This document shows positions 50,201 to 62,939 of a stretch of 64,000 bases of DNA, piece after piece. This DNA is from Hymenolepis diminuta. Its lineage: Eukaryota; Platyhelminthes; Cestoda; Cyclophyllidea; Hymenolepididae. The stretch is taken from assembly GCA_900708905.1 (NCBI GenBank), contig CAADRB010000021.1, positions 1,177,814-1,241,813 of the forward strand, read 5' to 3'. The position numbers were made by a program, and so were the translations under genes. Below the pieces are notes generated by a model that was not told where the DNA came from, did no database searches, and worked only from the letters and a program-made list of their open reading frames with translations. Within the stretch, counting starts at the first letter, position 1, and each line of letters starts with the position of its first letter.

Positions 50201-53200
50201 AAGTGTTGTTCGCCCTCGTCTTGGTAAGAAATTGATTATCCCAAGACAAAATATAAAAACTGCAGCAACTAGCCTTGTTTTACGGGTTTTCTATCACAGA
50301 TATCTCATTTTTTATTATTTGTCAAAGGCATTTATCCCTATTTCGTTTCTTTCACCTCGTTGTTTGTTGAAGACAGAAATTTGAGCGGTTTTGATGTTTC
50401 CCTTAGAAACTAGGTTCTAAGCTAACTTCTTTTCCTTTTCACCGCTTCTCTTTATTAAATTAATGCATTTACAGGGAGGAAATGATATTGAAATTTAGAT
50501 ATAAATATGCATTTGTTTTATTAATTCACTAATTTTAAAGTAAGAGAATTTGTAGTGTTTACTGGTGAATTTAAGTTGTTATAGATAAATCAATTTCACG
50601 AATGAATAGTAATTTTGGCCTTTATTTTCTAATTTTAAATCTAGAATAACATTGAATTTTAAACTCTACTGTCTAAAGGGATTTTATGGATCTCGATGTG
50701 AAGTGCAATGCGTTCCTGATCTGCCTTATTGGGAGTGCGACCCTGAAACAGGAGCTCGAGTCTGCTTGCTTCAATGCAATCATGGCAATTGTGTCGCCTC
50801 AGAGTAAGAATAAAATTATTTTAATTACTTACATACTTGTTATAATATTGAAATGACGCTGAAACTTAGAAGGTGCTAGCGTAAAATAGAGAATCTTTTT
50901 TTCTTCGAACTTCATCACAACGAGGTAGGAATGAAAGAGATCATGCATGAACACTGTGTTTGGGAGAACAAGGGATACGTCGACTTCAGTAATTGTAATA
51001 TGAATAATGCAAGGATAGTATGAAGCAAATCTCAGTGTGCTCCAAATTTAATAACCGAGGCAAAAAAATAAACTACTTAATCAAAGATAGGTAGTAAGGC
51101 ACCAAGCACATAGCTACTGAATAATTAGAAGTAGGTTAAGCCAACTACCTCTCTACCCAGTATTGAAGTAATTTCCAGCACGTGGACTAAAATGCGAGAG
51201 CAGTAGCCTATAAGAAGCTAGAATATGATATATTCTCAACGTTATCTCCCTTACTACTGAAGATATTAGTGACTAAACTCATTTAGACCACTCGTTCTAA
51301 AATCCATTAAAATGATTGAGGCTAAAGAGCGTACCCCACTTTAAAAATGGTTTATTTGAATGAGTTCAAATTTAGAAATACACTACTGATAACTGACATT
51401 CTTCACAATCATATTTTCTGGAAATTAGTTGATGCAAACATTCCATTTGATGATCTGAGCGAATGAGAAACTAAATTATTATCATGTTTTCCGTGAATCG
51501 TCGCATAGTTGAAATGTTATTTTGAGAATAGCGGCCCTGTCCAAGGTTATTTTACCATCTGTAATTTTTACTTTAGGTGACAAGGAATATTAGAAAGTAT
51601 TAAAATAAAATTCTCTTTACCAATGACAGTTTTTTAAATTAATTAAAAATTCTTTAAAATATGTATCTACTACTTATGAAGCATGAAAAGATACCTTATA
51701 AATTAAGATCTGTTTATAATTTTGTCAGGTTGATCGATCGCGAATGTTTACGTTAATTTTGCATAAACGACATGAATTGAACTGAAAATGAAGTGGAAGT
51801 CGATAATTTAAATTAATGAAAATATTTATTTTCCTATGTTTGTTTAACTTTAATGGAGTAGGAATATTAAAAAGCAGACTTCTTCTTAGTCTCTTTTTAA
51901 TATTATTACAAATAATATGGCGAAAGTAAAATTATTGAACAGAGAACAGTAAACGATCGAACTAAGCCAAGGGAGGAATATCTACTTGAAAATTATAAAT
52001 TCACTGGGCTTTGGATTCATCAGTTTGATAAACTCTACTTTAATGGGTCTAGTTCACTTCATCATGTCCTAACATGATCAAATTTCAGAATGTGATATCA
52101 AGGTTCTCGATTGGTTTCATGCCCTCGTTAGTAAAGGCTTGCCAACTAGTTCATTTATTTAAATGTAGGTCATGTTGTCATGATGGCCAAGAGTGACTAG
52201 TTTATACCAGCCTAGAAGTATTTCAGAGCGTTCTACACTTACGAACAAGCCACGCATTCTGCTTGCCATCTAATCGAGTATCTGATCGCAAACGTCATAA
52301 AATGTTATACCAATGACAAATCTAGATTATGTAAACAATGATGTCTAAATCACTTAACATAATATAAATTTAACAGTGTCGCTGGTACAGATGCAGAGAG
52401 TAACTGCAATACTCATCTGAAAGGTTGCCTATGGGTCTTTTTCCATTTTCTTATTGGCTTAAGTGAATTAAAGTAGAATTTGCTCTGGTAATGCTTTAAA
52501 CTTCTGCAGAGTAGAGCTTACTAGAGCCCGCTTAAAGTAAACTCTTTTATTACAGGTTAGTAAGGTGGCGAATAGCAATCAGGGTTAGATGTAAAAATAT
52601 ACGTGAGGTAAGGTACGCTAGTACGAGCAACTCACCTATCCCTCTTATTGACCGAATTTAATTAGTATGTGGTCAAAAATAGATATAATCTAATTAGATC
52701 ATAAAACACTCAAGGAAGACATCCATATGGACGCTGAAATGACCCAACACGGAAAATGTAGGGCCAATAAATCGACCAATTTCGAAAGTGTAAGAAATCT
52801 GAACGCGCTAGCTTGTGAATAACAAATAATTTGAACATGATGGTTGAGTTGGTTAATAAGTCTTAGTTGATTTTGTCCTTTGGCTACTGAAAGCGACAAC
52901 ACAACTGAAAATTCTGCACCCATTCTCAATCTGTCTGCCAATAGTCTCTGAGCACGGTGAGTATTTAGATTACCACTTTTGAACCTATAGAAGTTCGAGT
53001 TAGAAATTTCAGATTATAACACGTAAAAAATACTTATTAAAATAAGATTCAAAACTCGAGAAATTACAAACCTCTCATTTGCTATCTCCTGAATTCAATT
53101 TCTTTCTTCATCCCGGTCCCTACACTTACTCTTTATCGCATTACTCTTACCTGGACCCCTCCACTTTCACTCCATATTGGTTATTCTCCTTGCTTAAAAA

Positions 53201-56200
53201 TTCGTTTTTTGCTTTGCTGTAATAATTGTAATATTAGCTCTGTGAAACTATTAAATTCAAATGAATTATGTAACTTAACATCTATTACCTCTTACAGATC
53301 AGGAAAACCCATTTGCGAATGTTTCGAAGGCTATTTTGGGCAGCTGTGCGACGTGAATCGTACATCTGGTAGGTATTTCAATAATACAACAATAATAACA
53401 GTTTATTATTTAATTATTAGAAGTTCCTTTCTCTTAGTTGGTATAGTTCATGCTCCACGATAATGCTTTTATATTACTTTTTTTGTGTTTAAAATCATAA
53501 ATTTATGATACCACGTACAAAAATAGGAAAATTAGCATTACAAAAGTGTGCATGTTTTAATCATGGAATAGTATCTGAAATTGCAGGAAAGTCCAGTAAG
53601 GAATGAAAAAAGGGGTTGTATAGATTATATTGTTAAAGTTGGGGTTCCAAGAGTCCTACTTACTTTGAATTCTGATGGTATTGAGTTATCCTTTTTCTCA
53701 TAAGTGATATAATTAGCATCTGGGCTTATTGGGGATTCATTTCAGCGCATATTAATTAATGTATTAATAGATTCCATTTGACTGCCTTCAGATGATAGTC
53801 TTTCCTCTTGATTACCTTATTCTGTGTCCAAATAATCCTCTAATTGTATTAAATCATGATTTTTATCAATTTTCCCTCTTTAATTTTTCTCCTCTATAAT
53901 ACTCTTATAGGAATTCCGAAATTCATGAATTCGTATTAATTGCACACTCATATTCTTATTCCAAAAGATTTCACTTTACTTTATTCATTAAACTACTATA
54001 ATCTACAACAATGGAGGAGATTTTCACACTTGTCCAACTGAAATCGGGTAGTTAAGGTCGATAAAGAAAAAAGAGATGGATAAAAAGAGACCTGAAAATG
54101 AGTCACCTCATCTGATTTTCAGATTCGAGTTTTAAAATGCTCACTGCTTCACGTTCGAAAATTCAATTTTTTAGTATCATAATCCTCAGAATAACTGATC
54201 CTATCATTATTTACAGACTTCACTGATTATTAAACAGCCGGTCTTGGCACTTTAATTCTTATTTTCTTCCCAAGGAGGAAAAGCGGAACGATCTTACATG
54301 GTTTTAAACCTTTTCCATGGGTTTAACATAATAGAACTTGCAGAGCAGAGTTCAATCAAGGTGATTTCTAGTATCACCTAGAGTATACATTCTTACAGGT
54401 ATGAAAATAGCGGAAGCACTTCAAATATAGTCCATATCATGACTATAACAATTTTCTGATCATACATGTTTAAAAATGATCAATTGTTTTTATTCTCTTC
54501 CTTTTTAGCAGCCATCGTAGGAGATCGTAACGATGTGGGTTGTCTACGCTCTTTTATTAATACAAATTATGTGATTTATTTTATATTAAAAAGACATTAA
54601 ATTTAATTAGTATTCTTTAAAAATATTTAGATTGCAATTGTAATTGAAGCAACTCTGATTCCGCTGAGCCTTCTTGGTGGGACTGCAATTCTAATTTTTG
54701 TATTTTGTCACAGACGAAGAGCCAAGTAAGTAGCATGCGATGTTTTAATTGCCAATGAGTTCAGTTTAATCTTATTTCAAAGGAAGACTTGAATTCAAAA
54801 CAATTTATTGAATATTTTTAGACAACGAAAGAGTCAACTTTTGGATATGTAAGTACATAATTTTATTATAAATTGAATCCATGTTTTGGCAAGAAGTAAA
54901 GATCTTGCGATGATAAAACACTGAATTCTTCTTCGAGAAAAGGATTGTGGGTAATGATTAGACAGGCGAGATGGCTACAAATACAGGTGGGTAAGGTTTC
55001 AGAATTAGTAGATAATCGCTGAAGCTGTAGATAGAGGAGCTATCTATATGATCCGACTGTAGGAATAGACAATGAGAGTTGAGCAAAGGGAACTTCATAA
55101 CTTTCTGTTGAAACCATGGCGGAAGGGTTAGTCCAGTGGCAAGATTATGCAAGATTAACCTACACACGTCTTACATGAATAACCGTTCATCGTGTGAAAT
55201 GCCTCAACATGGAAATATAATAGTCTGCATAAGGTTTAAGGAGAGGGAAAATGTTGACGTAGAGAGTAAAGCCTTATAAAGTCGATCTTCAGATTCTTTT
55301 AAATCCACTGCTCCACTTTCAGATGCTCCAATATCCAAATTTTTGAAGTTGTTTCCTGTGTCTATAGAGACTTCATACCCACGACGTTCAGAACCCATTG
55401 GCCGGCTGATTTATTTAAATGATGCTGAATAGATGCATTTCCTTCTAATAGTCACGTTATAGACAGATTAAATAAGAGCTAATACAATGTTGATATTAGC
55501 AGAACTCACAATGGTTTATTCAAAGTGAATTCTAACTTGATATTTCATGATCCATTTAAACTGTCCGTATCCGCTTTTGTTTCATTTATTTTGTCTATTC
55601 GCTTACAATATGGGTTATCACTTCCGCTAATTGTAAAACAGCCATTTCGTTTTAATCGTAACCTACAAAGTGGGAAATCGTATTATACTCAGGTGAATTA
55701 AGCACATGAAGACAATAAAGTAGCACCATTGCAAAATAAAATTACTGTCAAAGTCCGACTGAATTAGGCCCTAAAATCTATTAATCCAAAATCAGAAGAA
55801 CAAGAGTTGAGATGAGTAAGTGGTGCACTGGATGACCGCAAAGAAAGGAGAGAGTTTTAGGAGGAGGAGCTGTGTTACATTTCTAAACTGTGTGCATAAA
55901 ACTGACATTCTGTTAAGGCTGAATAAGGTACACTATGTCTCCTTTTTGAGTTACTCTGTCTGTTTAGACTGAGCAGATCCACGAGTAATCATGTGATTTT
56001 CTACCAAAAACAATAGAATACAGATTAACTTCAATTGTGACAGATAAAAGGGATTTCCATGGCGGCTTTCAAAATCCTATTCACCTTTTTGTCTCTTTAG
56101 ACCACTTAGTGTATCCAATGACAATTACACTGATCCTGATAATTGCCAAAGAAGTCCAATTTCGTTCAACACGCTTGAAAAAAATGAAGATACCATTAGG

Positions 56201-56427
56201 GGACGAGTTTTTCGTAAGTTACTCCATTTTCACCTATTTATTTTTTAATAGGCCCTATAGGTGCTTCTCAGAGAAATAAATTTCCTCCTACACCAACCGA
56301 ATGTGAAACATTAGACAATATGGAAGACAACAGCATCTATGAAGATCCTGATAACGATGTCTATTTGGAACCTTCGATGACTAGCGAATATAGTCAGCTG
56401 CCACTTCCACCCTTACCTCGATCTTAA
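44246..56427 (+). CDS. Short DSL/EGF transmembrane protein, Notch-ligand type
   Basis: Exon model: 44246-44302, 44721-44869, 45439-45541, 45603-45733, 49012-49190, 49243-49291, 50645-50803, 53298-53368, 54509-54534, 54631-54725, 54822-54848, 56101-56213, 56252-56427. It keeps frame to about 444 residues. Residues 1-18 are a signal peptide (MWLVVWLCLELLLHPSYA). About 20-220 resembles the N-terminal region of Notch ligands (V-G-L-Y-V-S-L-x-x-Y-S-N-P start). C232 to C263 form a DSL-like module (L-Y-C-L-K-G-F-Y-G-S-R-C) and C263 to C293 one EGF repeat. About 313-334 is a membrane helix followed by HRRRAK. The tail (336-444) has Y-E-D-P, V-Y-L-E-P, E-Y-S-Q and a terminal PLPPLPRS. It is expected at the cell surface, presenting to Notch on a neighbouring cell. 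It has a single EGF repeat, far fewer than usual. The junctions at 49190/49243 and 49291 are tentative. Confidence 0.8.
46450..46762 (+). repeat. Family B LTR-like copy, solo, plus strand
   Basis: It matches the minus-strand orientation of the LTR pair at 40940-42521: the GTGCCACGT segment, then AATCGTCATTCATC, then AGTCTGTTTGGTTTAGCCTCTAGC, ending AACTGTAGCATACC. It is diverged, and boundaries are approximate. Confidence 0.5.
48700..48835 (-). repeat. tRNA-derived SINE-like repeat, copy 6
   Basis: The minus strand begins near 48835 with GATGACGCAACGGTCAAAGTGTTCGATGCC, close to a tRNA 5' half. The body ends near a TCAATGATGCTATC segment at about 48705. Confidence 0.5.
49292..50644. other. 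Intron 6 of the DSL gene, with a candidate extra exon
   Basis: It contains a frame at about 50116-50223 (residues ANIVKLTTVTVSNNLQAVKS) ending at a strong donor (G|GTAAGA). Its exit phase (one base) does not fit the next acceptor at 50644/50645, which needs two. It is therefore either an alternative exon or a chance frame. Confidence 0.35.
50804..53297. other. Intron 7 of the DSL gene
   Basis: A 2.5-kb intron that splits the EGF repeat between its third and fourth cysteines. No feature is recognised in it; the minus frame at 52699-52941 is unrecognised. Confidence 0.6.
53369..54508. other. Intron 8 of the DSL gene
   Basis: A 1.1-kb AT-rich intron (donor GTAGGT, acceptor CTTTTTAG) before a 26-base micro-exon. 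Nothing else is recognised. Confidence 0.6.
54849..56100. other. Intron 11 of the DSL gene
   Basis: A 1.25-kb intron (donor GTAAGT, acceptor TCTCTTTAG). The minus frames at 54958-55167 and 55204-55398 show no domain. Confidence 0.6.
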
Positions 56428-56579
56428 AGAAACTGATTGACTATTTGGTTACAAAATGTTACGGACTTAATAAGTACAAATTATTCTTTATGGGAGAACT
56501 TAAATATTTCTTTGCCAGCGTTGAATGTAAAGCACCCTATGTAAGAGTCCAATATGAATATAAAGAACTTAATTTAATG

Positions 56580-56607
56580 GTTAACATGTTAGAATTTACA
56601 TGTTAAC
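56580..56607. other. Perfect hairpin 3' of the DSL gene
   Basis: GTTAACATGT at 56580-56589 and ACATGTTAAC at 56598-56607 pair over 10 bp around an 8-base loop. It lies about 150 bases after the stop codon, so it is probably in the 3' UTR or just beyond. Confidence 0.6.
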
Positions 56608-57039
56608 GTATGGCGTTTTCATACGGTTTCAGTGAAGATAATTCCGAGGAATGATCTCAAGATGTTAAATTATTCAGGAAGTTATTGGCTCACTATGAAA
56701 CTCAGAACCGTTCGTTCAAGTGTAAAGACTATGAAAAATCGTTATAAAAGTTCATTATGAGACCAGTCCAAAGACTGGTAAGAGCAAATCTCAAGGTCGT
56801 AAAATTTGAAGCCGAATTCTGAACGATTTAAGTGAGTGCAGGCGAAAATATCTAAGCACACTTAGAATTCACAAAACCTCTTGGTTTGGTGTTTTCTTCA
56901 TGTTCACTACTAATAAAAACAGGATAAAGAGAAATATTATTGTATATTAAAATAGGAAGTTGCTTAATTTTCACCCAGTAATAATCATATAACATCATTT
57001 ATAGATTATGAATAGACGTCTGTCTTGAACTTTAATAAC

Positions 57040-57340
57040 TACAATTACTCAGGACCCAGACAGAGAGAGGGCGGAAGTGTTTCACTGCAGGACCCTTGTT
57101 CGTATAATTTAGAAACTATTTAAACCATTGCGTAGGGTTGCGATTGACTGGAATAGAATTAACCAGTTATTAACGACCCGATTTGATAGAATATGACTGG
57201 TCAGGCAATGGACAATCAATTAATTACAGTTGACTTCGATATGCCATTATCTGCCCTAATTTGACTTACTATGATGATAACGTTGAGATTTCACGCCGAT
57301 AATGGATGCCCAATGGCGTGATATTGTTAGGTCAGTGTTG
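57040..57340 (-). repeat. Family B LTR-like copy, minus strand
   Basis: On the minus strand it shares with the copy at 46450 the CCAGTCAATCGCAACC segment followed by AAATAGTTTCTAAATTA. Near its end it has a CTCTCTGTCTGGGTCCTGAG segment like the LTR at 40940. It is old and diverged. Confidence 0.45.
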
Positions 57341-60300
57341 TGAAGGGTTAATTATTATTTCGCTTTCGTATCAACGCCAAAATATTCATATTTGATGAAA
57401 GCAAAATCACACCAGTCTATCCAAAATTTGATTATGCAAAAATGCTACATGTTATGGTTTGATTTCTAAATTTTGAAAGAGCTTTTAATCTCTACCTCAG
57501 GCAATTCTACAGAACGTTTTTCTTATTTTTGGAGTTTAATTTAGGAGTTATTCTTACCATTGTATTAGTATTTCTATGTAGAATTTTGCGAAGAACTTGA
57601 TCACCTCTCTGCAATTATACAGAAGCGAATATACATTTGAACAGGCGAGTGCGCGGAATTTAGTCTACAAGGTAAGGAATTTTTACTCCATGATTATTTG
57701 GATAAGAGCAATGTGTCATCGTTTAGTATTACTGTTATTTAAAAACGTCTTTTGAAGATGCTCACATTAAACTGAATGTTGAAATTGCGAATGGTGTTCC
57801 GACAAGTGGTGTCAAAATCACCATTCTTTTTTAAAAGATTTAAATCACCTAGGAACGGGATATATATAGTTCTTATTGAGCCTTACATCTCTTAAACGAT
57901 GATTCCGTTGATAGTGTAAATGTACTGCTTTTTATCCCTCTATTATTCGCTAACAAGTTGCTATCTTGTATTTCATTGTCTTTGCTTGAATTCCCCGGAG
58001 GGAGAAATTTGCGCTTTTAGAGACAAGAGTCGACCTTATCGGCCATTTTAGCCACGATATACTGATTAAATCAGGACTTCTTTGACGTTTTCGTAGCTAC
58101 GACTTATGAAAGAAATGTTCACTACCAAAAATTTGGCTTCAGGTGGCTAAATTGCACTCGTAAAGCCTCAGAGATATACCGATTGACTTTGCAATTTAAT
58201 ATAAATAGAGTATGTTATTAATAGTTTGTTGTCATACTTTGATGTGTTGGTAAAGACTATCCTAGCATTTTGTGACAATATGGTTATCTTTATAGCAAAC
58301 ACTTCATATTGTGTTTAGAATATGATAAGCTTACACCGTGAATGCTTACATTCGTTGCTGTAGATGGCTTTGCACACCTTGTACATTCATCTCCTTTGTT
58401 AGAAATGTTGTTAGAAGTGTCACAAAAATATATATTTTTTGAGGTGAAAACAGTTAAGTGGATAAACAATTATCGCATCAGTTGAAGGATTCACTTAAGC
58501 GGACGCTAATGAGCTCTGCCCTCTAAAACACAGGTCTATTACGATAACAATGTTACTTCTGCCCCGGGCAGTGGAAAATAATGAAATTACAGATTTCAAT
58601 TAGTGTAAATACGGCTTACAAAGCTATACCATCTCTGCTATGTTCAGACTGTAAGCTGCTGAATGTTATGCAAGATCATTTTGCGTCACAACTATTGGAA
58701 GAAAATGCGATATAAAGTGGTAAGACTGACCATCATAACCAGTGAATTAAGTACCGGACATCGTAGATACGAACTCGATGCACCCCAGGGCACGAATCAT
58801 GAAATTCGAATTCCGGAACATGGACAATTCATTTAGTAAATATTCTGCAAAAGAATCTAAAAATCAAATGAAATAAGACTCTTTAATATCTCGAAACTGC
58901 TCCCAGATTCTTTTTGATTCTCTCATCCATCACAAATTAAAATTTTATTTAATCGATTTAAGTTCCTTTGCATAATAAAATATTGAAATTTTTCGTATTG
59001 CTGGGGATAAAAATATTAAAATTGGGATCGCATCTTAACTCAAAAAATAGCAAAATATTCTGATGAGGTATGAACAGGAGTTCAGGTAGAAGTAATATAA
59101 TAATTTCCGGATGTCAAAAGTTTTACCTTATTTGGATTCTTTATACATTGATTTTTCGCTTTCCCGCACGGAATTTTGTTCTCTTGTCAATATCCAAATT
59201 TTCCAAAGTGTACTTTTTATGGCTTGGTCTCTGAATCTCTGAGTAAGTTCCTGATCGTGAAATTCAAAGCTTATTAATCTGTTAATTAATTAATTAATTT
59301 ATTTGGTTCATAATTATCTTCTCAGAGTCATGAACAGGTAGACAAAACTAGCAAGCACATTTTAAACAGTAAATATATGGTGGTATAACTAACTTCTTAC
59401 CGATAAGCACTAAGATCCTCGTGCACAAATTCATCCAGAAAATTATATTTGAACAGTGGTTCATCGGAAAGTTATACAGTAAACTGTAACCATTAACGGC
59501 AAAATTAGACAAATGGGTTAATTTGATTTTTTTTCTTATTAATCCTATTTTGATCCATTGACTTTAATGTCTAATTATACTTGGCTATGTCTTCTGCCAC
59601 CATTTGATCACTTTATCACTATTCTCATTTGTGGATGCTTTCCCAGGATTAAAAATTGAAATACGTCTTTGCTGCACCTTGAGTTTTCAGTGATTATATT
59701 GGATTTTTTACTAAAAGATATGATCATTATCGATATTAATTAAAGAGTGAGAAGCTTATGAACTAGGGGTCCGTAGAAAGATTCATCATTATTTCATCTT
59801 CCCATCTAATTCCACGATGTTTGCTCACATCTCCTTAGTGGAAAAAGGACATCTACTTTTAAAACGCGATGTTTCAACCGTGTATGTTGAAAAATATTTA
59901 GATCACTGTAAAACAGTTTGGGACAATGATAGAATATAATTTCTAATTATTAGTAAATTTTTTGTTATTATTGACTTTTTAAATTCGAAGAGTTCTATTT
60001 AGAGAGAAGATAAGACCTGATTCATACATCTAAATAGGTACTGATAGTGGGACGGATAACGCACACATCAGTGAATGCAGAGGTTGAGCCTCTGATGCTC
60101 ATCGATGCATAACTGTCTACAGTAGTTAAGTACCACAATTCAGAGTTCATACTAAAAAGAGTTCTTACTTAAGTTTACAATAGATGCTGTGAGATGCTCT
60201 TTTGAAACCATTTGAATTAGAAACTCACTTTTTGAACAATTAATGTATACATTTCTCGATATGAATAAGTTAAAAGGACCTTTGAATGTATCTCGATCTA

Positions 60301-61735
60301 GTTTTGACCTTTCCTTAACTCACGTTTTTAATCATGAGAGGAGAGGGTCAAACATTGGACATAATATTTTAGAGTAGAGATATCCCTTATTTCACTCCGC
60401 TTAGATACTAGAGTACTAGAGTAGTACTAGATACTACTAGATACTGGAGTACCGAAAATCTGATTCTGAAGCCGTCAAATGAAAATAAATCTGTTGTATA
60501 CAAACTACTTTCCAATAATTCCCAAGAGGATAGAAATGAAATCTTTTGCAGGACTCCCCATGGGCAAAAATAGGAGACATCCTAAAAGTGCTCTCCATTG
60601 TGTCATGCTCCTTAATATTTAGTCCTCGATCTTTGGGATCGGTCGTATCAATTTCTGATTGTACAACGACTTGATCTTTGAATTCGCAGAAGGTTGCGTG
60701 TCCACATTACGTTAGAGTTATCACTCATTCCAATCTAAGACTAAGTTTGCTAAAGCAGCAAGAAGCTATTGGCTGAACTAAACTCTACTTAGGCAGCTTA
60801 AAGGAACCAGAGAAAGGAATCAAGTGTGTAGAATTGTTATTACATTTTGTACGCAGTTAACTTCGTATTTGAAGGAGGGAAAAAAAAGAATAATTACTTT
60901 AGTGTATGAGGGTGTTTTTGGAAATACAGGAAAGCTCAGTATTAATTGGTCAATAAAACATGTGAGCTACATGTTTGGTCCTTTATGCTCGAAGGGTTTC
61001 ACTAAAAGTAAAGATAGATGTTCCATCACATAATCAACCTTTGATATTTCAAACCCAAGACATGTATTGCTACTTCTTCGGAAATCATTCAGATGGCAAA
61101 ATGATTAGAAGGTAAATTTTTATTAACATGAGTTATTTAATAAACTATTAATTCTCATGACGAAAACTGCCATAAATATTATTTGCAATGTAAGAAGTGG
61201 AGACTGAAAAATGGAATTTGTTACCATTACTAAAGGGAAAATCGGAAAGATATGTCGGAGTCAATCGAAGAAGGAATGAGGACACTATAAAAGAAGATCC
61301 GAAAATCAATGTAACGTATGTGTGAAAGACCATATCTTAGTTAGGACATCACATCACAAAGATAACATCTTAACAACAGCATTAACCGAAGCCGACATGT
61401 CTTGAAGGATGGTTATCATGTGGTCCGATAGTGAGAATCCAGATGCCACATAGATGACTCTATTTACCTTAAGTTCCAGAATTACCAAGCTATCTGCTTT
61501 CTCTGGTGTCAGTTTAATCAGGTTATCTCATTTTACCAAAAATCGAAATTTTTTTATCTTTTTATACAACTATTAGAATTTTTCTAAAAGAACAAGGAGA
61601 GGATAGAAAATAGGGTAAAACATCACGTATGCCCTCGACGCAATTGAAGCCATTAAACGTTTAGTCCAGTCCGTAAATTAAACGTTTAAAAATCTCACTA
61701 ATTCACACGTTGTCTGAAAGAAAGCCAGCCTACAG
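57341..61735. other. Intergenic region, no gene recognised
   Basis: AT-rich. Simple repeats are TTAA-type at 59281-59303 and a TACTAGA-type tandem at 60403-60453. The plus frame at 60824-61033 and minus frame at 61148-61333 show no recognised domain. Confidence 0.5.
60403..60453. repeat. Imperfect tandem of TACTAG-type units
   Basis: A run of ATACTAGAGTACTAGAGTAG-like units contains repeated GTAC and CTAG palindromic cores over about 50 bases. Confidence 0.65.
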
Positions 61736-62934
61736 GGTGTGTAAGGTATCCTACGGCACTTATACTTTTATAATTTAAACTAACCCGATAATAATAATTA
61801 ATATATTTATTACATCAGAAGATCTCATGATAGATACTGCTATCAGTAATGAAATTAAAAGCCACGCTGTAATACCGTCTGTAAAACGAAGCATAGCTAT
61901 TAAGAAATTGCGCGATTTCTAAAAGTCGACACACCTTTCGTTAGCAAAGTTAATGAGGACCTGAATGAAAACAACGAGATGAATCGGCCACCACGAGGAA
62001 GAGAAAAGGGAATTGTCAGGGCTCTGCTGACTCACTTAGAACACCTGAGCTTTTGAGAAGAGTGAGTGGTATGATTGACGAAAATCATGGGAAGTCATTG
62101 AGCAACATCTTGCCAGACAACTTCAGGCGTCTGAAGGAACAAAAATATAGAAGGAATGTTGTTTATCAAGATCTCGCACGTTTTTAGACGAGGTGAGTTT
62201 ATTTGGGCAGAACAACTCAAGAGAATAGTTTAATGCATGCAAAAGGACTCCTGAACAAATTGAAGCACTCAGAAAAACAGGACTGCCTTCGGTTTTTCTT
62301 GATAAAAATAACTTCCATTAGGAAGAAATGGAAATTAAAGAAATGATAGGTGAGTATATGCGGGCGGACCTAATTTAAGGTCCAACTGTTTTGCATACGC
62401 ACAAAGTTTCCAACAACAGTGATGGTTTTCGGTTTCGTGAAAGGCAGTGAGGGAGGGGCGCATCATGACTCCTCAATTTGTTCCACAGGGCCTTAGAGTG
62501 AATACATATGCAGATGTCTGTGTGGAGACTCTCCAAACCATTGTTGTTAGACCGCCCTGAATAGACAGCGTAGCCAATGGAGGAAAACCCCCTCTGTCTT
62601 CCAACAAGATATAGCTCCATGACATAAAGTTCTCAAAACCCAGGATTGGGTGCATAACCGAGAACCGAGAATTTTCATCATCATGCCACACCGCACTTAT
62701 GGCCGCCTCCTAACTACTCACCAGACCTTAATCTTTGAATTATTACGTGTGAGGCAGGTCGGGGAGAGGGAGATGAAGAGTGGTTGGAAAGGAGGTTAAT
62801 ATGTATACCTAAAACACCGAATCCTTTTATCTGATGGAAGCAATAGCCTGAGCAATGAAGGACATGAATAAAGGCCACCCGATCTGATGAAAGCTTGTAG
62901 TCGCTTTCGGACTCGATTTGAGTGGGTGATAGAA
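61736..62934 (+). mobile_element. Decayed mariner-family transposon, copy 2
   Basis: The left end CAGGGTGTGTAAGGTATCC (from about 61733) is a plausible terminal repeat. The next 250 bases match copy 1 with many differences (roughly one in six by eye). From 62012 to 62934 I found no difference from 29742-30664 (offset 32270). It carries the same stops and lost catalytic segments as copy 1. Homology stops at 62934, just before the end of the transposase reading region and a SINE-like repeat. Minus frames over it are shadows. Confidence 0.85.
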
Positions 62935-62939
62935 TCCGT

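Noticed and set aside
50116..50223. Additional exon of the DSL gene ending at a strong donor
   Set aside because: Its exit phase is incompatible with the next acceptor, so including it breaks the DSL frame. It is kept only as a possible alternative exon.
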